Shown here piece by piece: positions 1 to 5,387 of a stretch of 5,387 nucleotides of DNA. The stretch is taken from contig AASF01002076.1 in NCBI GenBank assembly GCA_000168735.1, positions 1-5,387 of the forward strand, given 5' to 3'. Each line of letters starts with the position of its first letter. Position 1 is the first letter of the stretch. The stretch is from Candidatus Endoriftia persephone str. Hot96_1+Hot96_2. Its GTDB lineage: Bacteria; Pseudomonadota; Gammaproteobacteria; Chromatiales; Chromatiaceae. The notes under the pieces were generated by a model. It made no database searches. It was not told where the DNA came from and saw only the letters and a program-made list of their open reading frames with translations. Both the position numbers and the translations under genes were made by a program.

Positions 1-476
1 GTGCAACTTGCTATAGCTCTCCGAGGCGATCACCTGCAGCAGGCGGCGCTGCATCTCAGGAGTGGGGATGATAATACCCGCCTTGAGTTGCTCAACCGCG
101 ACGAAAAAGTCGGCCGGATAGTCCCGTACCAGATCACTCACATCCGGTTGATCGGCGCGCTGGTAGAGGTTATACACCACATAACCTGGCAGCTGGACAC
201 CCTCATCGGTGGTGATCTGCGAGTAGACCGCAAAAGCCACATGGGTGAACTCCACGCCCTCCGGCAACTGATCAGCAGGCCGCCCCACCCGGCCGAGGAT
301 GATCACCCGCGCCCCCCGTTCTGCGGCCAGGTACTCCACCTGTTTCGCCAGCCTTGCGGTCTGCACGGGATCGAAACGCAGTTCAGCACCCTCCGGCACC
401 ACTACCACTGGCCGGCGATACTCAATCCACTAACGCTGAGCAGAAGCAGCATCAGAAATACTCGAAGTGTACGCAT
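1..476 (-). CDS. Exported DUF2145-like protein, C-terminus off the window, one frameshift as read
   Basis: The function is not known. Reading starts at the ATG at 476 with a clear Sec signal peptide (MRTLRVFLMLLLL, then SVSGLSIAG), so the product should be periplasmic or secreted. That frame stops at 402 after AGQW. The adjacent frame is open from 408 to the window edge (136 codons) and carries the conserved body: GARVIILGRVG, FTHVAFAVYSQ, GYVVYNLYQ, DYPADFFVAV and GIIIPTPEMQRRLL, ending SYSKLH. From memory these blocks (GRVG, THVAF, YNLYQ, DYPxDFF, IPTPxxQ) resemble the DUF2145 family. I cannot run a profile search, so the family name is tentative. The shift at about 405-412 is repaired by adding one base, giving a junction AGQ-VVVVPEG. 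GGAGG at 485-489, overlapping the previous gene's end, is a good ribosome binding site 8 nt before the ATG. The gene is very likely co-transcribed with the small exported protein upstream. Confidence 0.72.
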
Positions 477-481
477 CTCAC

Positions 482-823
482 TCACCTCCCTGGTTGCAAC
501 TGTAATGCCTGATCCGGGCGCAGGGCCGGGCACTGGATTACCTGGTCGGTGACCGGCAACGGCCGGGCCCTGGTCATTAGCCGTCGCCCACAGCACATCC
601 CCCAGCGCACCGCTGGCCTGACCGAGCTGACCACTGCCCAATCAGTGGCACCGCCACCACCCGCGGAGACAACCTGCGCACCAGCAATGCTGGCATATCC
701 CAGCCCTTCGGCCGAATGATGCACAGCAGCGGCTGAGTGGCCCATACTGCCCTCGGCAGCGCTCTGCTGGGTGGAAAAAACAAGCGTGAGGGCGACAAGG
801 GTTGACGCAAGGATTGGTTTCAT
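482..823 (-). CDS. Small alanine-rich exported protein, frameshifted as read
   Basis: I recognise the type but no function. It opens at the ATG at 823 with a Sec signal peptide (MKPILASTLVALTLVFSTQQ, cleavage likely after SAA near residue 23). The mature part begins His- and Ala-rich (MGHSAAAVHHSAEG), then a small-residue hydrophobic stretch, then GQLGQASGALGDVLW, ANDQG, and a tail with LPVTDQV and RPDQAL before TGA at 482-484. As read, these blocks lie in three frames. Deleting one base at each of about 660-662 (CCC), 637-639 (CCC) and 561-570 (GGCCGGGCCC) joins them into a 112-residue protein. The tail around 520-530 may hide a further compensated error. All three shifts go the same way. 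Small proteins with this plan (signal peptide, Ala/Gly-rich middle, xPLPVTDxV near the end) are, from memory, found next to DUF2145-type genes in Gammaproteobacteria. The next gene starts 5 nt after its stop. Role possibly an envelope protein or a partner of the downstream product. Confidence 0.72.
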   Translation of the reverse strand: MKPILASTLVALTLVFSTQQSAAEGSMGHSAAAVHHSAEGLGYASIAGAQVVSAGGGGATDWAVVSSVRPAVRWGMCCGRRLMTRARPLPVTDQVIQCPALRPDQALQLQPGR

Positions 824-830
824 CTCTGTT

Positions 831-835
831 CTCCT
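831..835 (-). promoter_or_regulatory. Ribosome binding site of the small exported protein
   Basis: AGGAG on the minus strand, 7 nt before the ATG at 823. It fixes the start of this gene ahead of other in-frame choices. Confidence 0.75.
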
Positions 836-874
836 GATGGTTGACTCGTTGCAGCCTCAGGATTGCCCAGCAGG

Positions 875-946
875 AAACAGATTGAAACCTTTACAAAGAT
901 CGTCTACAAATACGCCAACTTTCGTATCATATTTTTATACTTTTTC
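875..946. promoter_or_regulatory. AT-rich divergent promoter/operator region
   Basis: This stretch separates the leftward exported-protein genes from the rightward regulator and is clearly more AT-rich than its surroundings. It holds three repeat signals. TACAAA occurs twice in direct orientation at 892-897 and 905-910 (13 nt between starts). An inverted repeat ATACG-N8-CGTAT lies at 910-927. A second, GTAT-N9-ATAC, lies at 924-940. A possible rightward promoter is TCTACA (903-908), 16 nt, TATCAT (925-930). TATACT (936-941) is another -10-like hexamer. Leftward hexamers are weaker (TTGGCG 914-919, 17 nt, TGTAAA 891-896). The repeats overlap both putative promoters, so autoregulation by the adjacent helix-turn-helix protein is a reasonable inference. 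No promoter here matches consensus well enough to be certain. Confidence 0.42.
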
Positions 947-1691
947 ATGTCGCAACAGAAGCTCCTCATCAGCACACTCAAACAGGCACTAAAACAACAG
1001 GGCCTCACCTACGCCCAGGTCGCCAGTCAGATCCACATCAGCGAGCCCAGCGTCAAACGGATGTTCTCCAGCGGCCGCTTCACCCTTGAACGGATCGAAG
1101 CAATCTGCGCGCTGATGGAGATGCAGCTGCTCGACCTGATGCGGTTGATGGAGCGGGCCCAACACTCCACCAGCCAGTTGAGTTGGGAGCAGGAGGAGGA
1201 GTTGATCGGCGACATCCGGCTGCTGCTGCTGATCGCACTAATCCGCAACCACTGGAGTCTGCCACAGATCCTGCACGACTATGCGATCCCGGAGCACGAC
1301 TGCATCCAGCTGCTGGCCCAGCTCGACCGGCTGCGGCTGATCGAGCTGCAGCCGGGCAACCGCATCCGCCTGCTGGTGGCCCCTGACTTCCAGTGGATCC
1401 CCAACGGCCCGATCGTGCGCTTCTACGAGGAGCGGGTGAAAGCCGAGTTCTTCGACGCCAGCTTCAGCGTGCCAGCACAGCCACCGCCAATTCCTCTCTG
1501 GCGAGCTCTCCGCTGGCTCTGCGGCGCTGCTGATCAAGAAGATGCGCCTGCTCGAGCAGGAGTTCGCCGAGCTGCTAAAGGCCGACCTGAGCCTACCACC
1601 GGAGCAGCGCATCAACATCGGTCTAGTGCTGGCGCAGCGCCCCTGGCAGTTTCACGCCTTCGACCACCTGCGCCGGGAACAGGACAGCTAA
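947..1691 (+). CDS. XRE-type helix-turn-helix transcriptional regulator, one frameshift as read
   Basis: DNA-binding regulator, cytoplasmic. The N-terminus (residues 8-65) is an XRE/Cro-type helix-turn-helix: LISTLKQALKQQGLTYAQVA leads to the recognition-helix region ISEPSVKRMFSSG and then FTLERIEAICALM. A Gln/Glu-rich linker (about 75-90) follows. Residues 90-155 look like a second small helical or winged-helix unit: SLPQILHDYAIPEHDCIQLL, then LDRLRLIEL, PGNRIRLLVAPDF and WIPNGPI. The reading frame changes at 1481-1482, where removing one C from CAGCCACCGCC joins SVPAQ to HRQFLSGELSAGSAALL. The repaired protein has 247 residues and ends [17 protein letters not shown] with TAA at 1689-1691. 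As read without repair, the old frame runs to 1699 with an Arg/Pro/Ala-rich nonsense tail. I chose ATG 947; an upstream in-frame TTG at 863 would add an AT-rich, unlikely leader. No Shine-Dalgarno precedes 947. It is divergent from the two exported-protein genes, its probable targets. The ligand is unknown. Confidence 0.82.
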
Positions 1692-3748
1692 TCAGATAAG
1701 ATCGACAGTTCGACAAACCTCAAGAATGGCTGGCAGCGTCTTGTCGCAAGCAGATGACAGCTGGGCCCGATGGGAGCCACTCAGGCTCACCGAATCGGGA
1801 TAGGCCGCCTGGCAGTGCGCCATCTGCCTCCGGGCAGCGGGGATGGAAGTGACAACCCGCTGGCGGGTCTGAGGGTGACGGCATATCCCCTTCGAGGCGG
1901 ATCACCGAACGCTGCCGCTGCGGATCGGGTACCGGCACCGCCGACAAGCAGCGCCTGGGTATAGGGATGGGCCGGAGCCCTCCAGCACCTCATCGACCCG
2001 CCCCTGTTCGACGATCCGCCCCAGATACATCACCGCCACCTCATCGGCCAGATAGGCCACCACCGAGATATTGTGGGTGATAAAGAAATAGGAGAGCCCC
2101 AGCTGCCGCTGCAGCGACTTCAGCAGATTGAGGATCTGCGCCTGCACTGAGACATCCAGAGCGCTGGTGGGGCTCGTCGCAGACGATCAGCTGCGGCTCC
2201 ACCGCTAGGGCCCGAGCGACGCAGATGCGCTGGCGCTGGCCGCCGGAGAACTCATGCGGATAGCGGCTGGCCGCGTCGGCACGCAACCCCACCTGCTCCA
2301 GTAGTTCCGCCACCCGCCGCTGGCGGCTGGTCCGATCCCCCATCCCCTGTGCCAGCATCCCCTCAGCGACGATATCCCCCACCAGCATACGCGGGTTCAT
2401 CGACGACATCGGATCCTGGAAGATGATCTGCATATCGCCTCGGCGCCTGCGTAGCACCTCGCCACGCATCTCGGTCAGCTCATCAACGCCGAAGCGAACG
2501 CTGCCTGCGGTGGGCCGGATCAGCTGCAGTATGCCTTTGCCGACGGTGGTCTTGCCGCAACCCGACTCCCCCACCAAGGCCAGGGTTCGGCCCTTGGGAA
2601 TCGCCAGGGCTGACCCCATCCACCGCCCGCACATGCCCCACCACCCGGCGGAACACCCCTTTATGAATCGGGAAGTAGACCTTCAAGCCTTCCACCTGCA
2701 GCAGCCGTGTCTCTCCGTGGTCGACATCGTGGCGCACTGCCTGGACCTTCCTCTCCCTGGCACCGGGCTGAATCGGCTTGTCGGCATAGAGCAGGCAGCG
2801 CACCCCTTGCTGCGGGGCGGTCGGGTTCCAGGCAGGAATCTCCTTATGACAGCGCGCCACCGCCAGCTCACAGCGCTCGGCAAAGCGGCAACCTTCGAAG
2901 CGGCTGTCCAGAGGCGGCACACTGCCCTCTATCACCGCAAGCTGTTCATCGCGCTTGTGGCTGTCGGGTAGGGATTGGAACAGCTTGCGACTGTAAGGGT
3001 GTTTCGGCGCAGCGAAAAAGTCCGCCACATCGGCAGTTTCGACGATCTGCCCAGCATACATCACCGCCAGCCGGTCCGCTGACTCCGCCACCACCCCCAG
3101 GTCGTGGGTGATCAGCAGGATCGCCATGCCCGTCTCCCGCTGCAGCTGCTTCAGCAGGCGCAACACTTGGGCCTGGATGGTCACATCCAGCGCGGTGGTC
3201 GGCTCATCGGCAATCAGCAGCTCCGGCCGCCCGGCCAGGGCCATGGCGATCATCACCCGCTGCTTCATACCACCGGAGAGCTGGTGCGGATACTCTCGGG
3301 TGCGTCGTTCGGGATCGGGAATACCCACCGCGTCGAGCAGCTCCACCACCCGCTGCTGCACCGCCGCCCGGCCCTTCAGTTCGTCATGCAGCCGCACCGC
3401 TTCAGCGATCTGCTCTCCCACCCGCATCACCGGATTGAGCGAGGTCATCGGCTCCTGGAAGATCATTCCCATCTTACCGCCGCGCACGCCACGCATCTCC
3501 CGCTCCGAGAGGGCCAACAGATCGTCGCCGTCGAGGTGGATGCTGCCGGTGGCGATACGCCCACCATGGGGCAGCAGCCGCATCATGGAGAGGGCAGTCA
3601 TCGACTTACCGCAGCCCGACTCACCCAGCAGCGCCAGGGTCTCGCCGCGGCGGATCTGCAGATCCATGCCGTCCACCACCCGCACCGGGTTGGATTCATC
3701 CCCCAGTTCGGTCTTCAGGCCATTGATCTGCAGCAGAGGATCGCGCAT
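1688..3748 (-). CDS. Fused double ATPase (OppD-OppF type) of a peptide ABC importer, frameshifted in its second half
   Basis: Cytoplasmic ATPase that would power the permease pair upstream. ATG at 3748 lies 12 nt after the permease stop, with GGGAG at 3754-3758. Module 1: Walker A GESGCGKS (42-49), Q-loop Q98, signature LSGGMKQ (157-163), Walker B ending IADEP with E182, H-loop H215, then a Cys-bearing oligopeptide-type C-terminal segment ([15 protein letters not shown]). Module 2: Walker A GESGCGKT (393-400), Q444, FSGGQRQ (500-506), VCDEP with E525, H558, then HPYTQALL and [11 protein letters not shown]. Both sites look catalytically complete. The first frame ends at 2483. Deleting one base at each of six places restores one frame: about 2613-2616 (GGG), 2169-2172 (GGGG), 1978-1980 (CCC), 1946-1947 (AA), 1825 (T) and 1763-1768. 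The result is about 684 residues ending at TAG 1688-1690, with SHRASCHLL near the end as expected for the family. The last shift is least certain, and stops at 1692 or 1720 are alternatives. A fused protein of this type is GsiA- or YejF-like, longer than YejF (about 530) because both oligopeptide-type tails are present. Confidence 0.88.
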
Positions 3749-3760
3749 CGAGGCTCCCGT

Positions 3761-5161
3761 CTATCGGCTGTTGCGCAGGCGCGGGTCGAAGGCATCCCGT
3801 ACCACGTCAGAGAAAAGGTTGGCGGCCAGCACCAGGGTGAACATAAAAAACAGCGCCGCCACCAGCGACCACCAGACAATCGGTTCGCGGGCCATCTCCA
3901 GGCGCGCCGAGTTAATCATGTTGCCCCAGCTGTTCATGGTCGGATCGACACCGATGTTGATGTAGGAGAGCACCGCCTCCGCCAGCACCAACCCGCTGAA
4001 GTCGAGCACCAACGTGATCAGCACGATATGCAGCACATTCGGCAGGATGTGGCGGCCGATGATGGTGAAATGGCCAACGCCAAACGCCTGCGCCGCCTGC
4101 ACATACTCCAATTCGCGCAGCTTGAAGGTCTCGCCGCGCAGCAGCCGGCAGAGTCCGGTCCAGCTGGTGACGCCGAGGATGATGCAGAGAAACAACAAGC
4201 GCAGGTCGGCGCGCTCGGTGAGGCTGGCAAAGTCGGCCTCGTGGTTGCTGATGTAGATCTGCATCATCAGGATCGCCGCGGCGATCAGCAGCACACCGGG
4301 GATCGAGTTCAGGGTGGTGTAGCTATACTGGATCAGGTCATCGACCCAGCCGCGGAAGTAGCCCGCCATAATGCCGAGCAAGATCGCCGCCGGCAGCATC
4401 ACCAGGGTGGTGAGGGTGCCGATCAGCAGCCCGGTGCGAATGCTCTTCAGCGCCTGGTAGAAGACATCCTCACCCACCTTGTCGGTGCCGAGCAGATGGT
4501 AGCTACTGCCCAAGGTGAAGGCGACAAAACCAAGCAGCAACACCACGCCAAGGGTGATCAACAGGGTACGCCAGGGGACCTGGGTATCAAATGCCAAGAT
4601 CTGCAAGAGCATCGCTCGGAAGCCAACAGCCTGGCGACGCGCCAGCTGCCAGACTAGCAGCGAGGCGATCAGCGCCCAGCCGAGCAGCCCAATCAGCACC
4701 CCCCGCACGATATGGGCCAGCAGATCAGTGGCCCAGTCAGCCGTCGGATCCTGCAGGTGGGCGCCGCCATACTTGAGCCGGGGATAGGCCCGGCTGGTGC
4801 GGCCATCCGCCAGTTCAATGCTCTCCTTGGCGTAGAGATGGGTCGCCAGAGGGGCCGAGTAGCTCTTCTCCTGACGGGTACGGATCGGCGTCACCATCCA
4901 GTCAAAAACGCTCAACACCTCAGCCGAGCCGGCACCTGGCTCACCGTTGTCCGCCGGGAGATAGTGGATCGAATCGAGCAGGCCGATCAGCACATAGAAG
5001 CTCAGCACCACCAGCGCCCCCATGCCGATACGGCTACGCGCCACCTGCCGCCATGGCGCGCGCAGGTGTTCGCGACGACTGGCGAGCAGGCCGAATCCCA
5101 CTGCCAGCACCAGCAGCAGAAAGATCAGCGCATCGGTCCAGAGGATCACCAGCTCAGGCAT
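3761..5161 (-). CDS. OppC/YejE-type ABC transporter permease, long form
   Basis: Inner-membrane channel subunit of a peptide-type ABC importer, intact, 466 residues. Typical OppC and YejE are about 300-340 residues; the excess is at the N-terminus. Membrane segments appear near 6-26, 46-66, 147-173 and 198-217, before the usual permease core (about 237-450). A hydrophilic stretch of about 80 residues (67-146, with [15 protein letters not shown]) between segments 2 and 3 is probably periplasmic. The core starts with [20 protein letters not shown], the typical OppC entry. The EAA loop that docks on the ATPase is at about 354-375: [20 protein letters not shown]. The end, [11 protein letters not shown], is typical of OppC (FDPR). 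I chose ATG 5161, with GGAG 9 nt upstream at 5171-5174, over an in-frame TTG at 5188 that has no good site. It lies 45 nt after the upstream permease stop and 12 nt before the ATPase start. Confidence 0.9.
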   Translation of the reverse strand: MPELVILWTDALIFLLLVLAVGFGLLASRREHLRAPWRQVARSRIGMGALVVLSFYVLIGLLDSIHYLPADNGEPGAGSAEVLSVFDWMVTPIRTRQEKSYSAPLATHLYAKESIELADGRTSRAYPRLKYGGAHLQDPTADWATDLLAHIVRGVLIGLLGWALIASLLVWQLARRQAVGFRAMLLQILAFDTQVPWRTLLITLGVVLLLGFVAFTLGSSYHLLGTDKVGEDVFYQALKSIRTGLLIGTLTTLVMLPAAILLGIMAGYFRGWVDDLIQYSYTTLNSIPGVLLIAAAILMMQIYISNHEADFASLTERADLRLLFLCIILGVTSWTGLCRLLRGETFKLRELEYVQAAQAFGVGHFTIIGRHILPNVLHIVLITLVLDFSGLVLAEAVLSYINIGVDPTMNSWGNMINSARLEMAREPIVWWSLVAALFFMFTLVLAANLFSDVVRDAFDPRLRNSR

Positions 5162-5207
5162 GCAGCGCGACTCCAGCGGAAGGATCAAACAGGTTATGCA
5201 AATCCAT
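5154..5207 (-). other. 17-codon mini-ORF bridging the two permease genes
   Basis: The upstream permease stop and an ATG overlap as TGATG (5209-5205). The ATG opens a frame encoding [17 protein letters not shown] that stops at 5154-5156, just past the second permease's ATG at 5159-5161, overlapping that gene by 8 nt. A ribosome restarting here would end almost on top of the next start, so translational coupling is possible. It may equally be chance, since no separate ribosome binding site is obvious. Confidence 0.3.
5171..5174 (-). promoter_or_regulatory. Ribosome binding site deciding the long permease start
   Basis: GGAG on the minus strand, 9 nt before ATG 5161. It supports MPELVILW as the true N-terminus over the upstream TTG at 5188. 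Confidence 0.6.
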
Positions 5208-5387
5208 CACTGCAACCTCACCCGCGGATCAACGAGAGTGTAGGAGATATCGGTGAGGATCAGGCCGATGATATAGAGCACCGAGCCAAGGAACACCATG
5301 GCGCGCACAATGGCGAAGTCCTGACGGCTGATAGCGTCGATAGTGTAGCTGCCGAGCCCGGGGATGCCGAAGAAGGACTCGGTGATC
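5207..5387 (-). CDS. OppB/YejB-type ABC transporter permease, C-terminal 59 residues only
   Basis: First permease of the peptide importer; most of the gene lies off the right edge. The visible part reads ITESFFGIPGLGSYTIDAIS, then QDFAIVRAMVFLGSVLYIIG and a last membrane segment, ending LVDPRVRLQ before TGA at 5207-5209. FFxIPGLG, the RQDFAIVRA stretch and the terminal VDPRVRL are hallmarks of the OppB/DppB/YejB permease family, in which the first is part of the conserved EAA-side region and the last the typical C-terminus. It pairs with the downstream long permease to form the membrane channel. There is no frameshift in the visible part. Too little is present to tell OppB from YejB or DppB. 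Confidence 0.88.
   Translation of the reverse strand, partial: ITESFFGIPGLGSYTIDAISRQDFAIVRAMVFLGSVLYIIGLILTDISYTLVDPRVRLQ

Noticed and set aside
1..552. Plus-strand open frame of 183 codons at the left edge
   Set aside because: It is opposite the DUF2145-like gene, whose minus-strand frame shows conserved blocks, a signal peptide and a ribosome binding site. The plus frame shows none.
1238..1618. Minus-strand open frame opposite the regulator
   Set aside because: The plus strand carries a coherent helix-turn-helix protein here. The minus reading is low-complexity Ser/Arg/Leu sequence.
1692..1740. Possible intrinsic terminator between the convergent genes
   Set aside because: There is a small TCGA-containing inverted repeat around 1701-1712 but no stable GC stem and no T run on either strand.
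1902..2147. Separate small ATPase-like gene
   Set aside because: It is the middle of the second ATPase module put in another frame by single-base shifts at about 2170 and 1978, not an independent gene.
2423..2971. Plus-strand open frame of 182 codons
   Set aside because: It is antisense to the second ATPase module and linker and has no recognisable domain.
3104..4657. Long plus-strand open frame of 517 codons
   Set aside because: It lies antisense to the ATPase and the long permease, is rich in His, Gln and Arg, and resembles no family. Its openness follows from the codon bias of the real genes on the minus strand.
1..5387. Mobile element, CRISPR array, tRNA or rRNA
   Set aside because: I saw no transposase, terminal repeats, spaced repeat array or RNA gene signature on either strand.

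Overview
The window looks like a piece of a gammaproteobacterial chromosome. It is moderately GC-rich and gene-dense. It carries a YejBEF/Opp-type oligopeptide ABC importer with a very long second permease and a fused double ATPase, next to a divergent regulator locus of a kind I associate with free-living or symbiotic Gammaproteobacteria. The lineage is inferred from protein style only; nothing in the sequence fixes the species.

Right half (about 1688-5387, all minus strand, transcribed right to left): the C-terminal end of an OppB/YejB-type permease (5207-5387, cut by the window edge), a 466-residue OppC/YejE-type permease (3761-5161), and one fused OppD-OppF-type ATPase with two complete nucleotide-binding modules (1688-3748). 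Gaps are short and there are Shine-Dalgarno sequences before the second permease and the ATPase, so this is an operon. A periplasmic substrate-binding protein gene would be expected upstream, off the right edge. Together the two permeases would form the channel and the ATPase would drive uptake of peptides or peptide-like solutes.

Left half (1-1691): a divergent pair of transcription units separated by an AT-rich control region (824-946). To the right runs a 247-residue helix-turn-helix regulator (947-1691, plus). To the left run a small alanine-rich exported protein (482-823, minus) and, 5 nt further, an exported protein resembling DUF2145 (1-476, minus, cut by the window edge). The layout suggests the regulator controls the two exported proteins. 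The regulator and the ABC operon converge, and their reconstructed stop codons overlap within the four bases 1688-1691.

The main oddity is that every gene left of about 2620 is broken by frameshifts: I count eleven, ten of which are repaired by deleting one base, mostly in short G or C runs. From 2620 to 5387 there are none. The protein sequence between shifts is well conserved, so I read this as poor base calling toward one end of a contig or read rather than decay of four neighbouring genes. I therefore annotate the genes as whole, with the repaired reading described in each entry.
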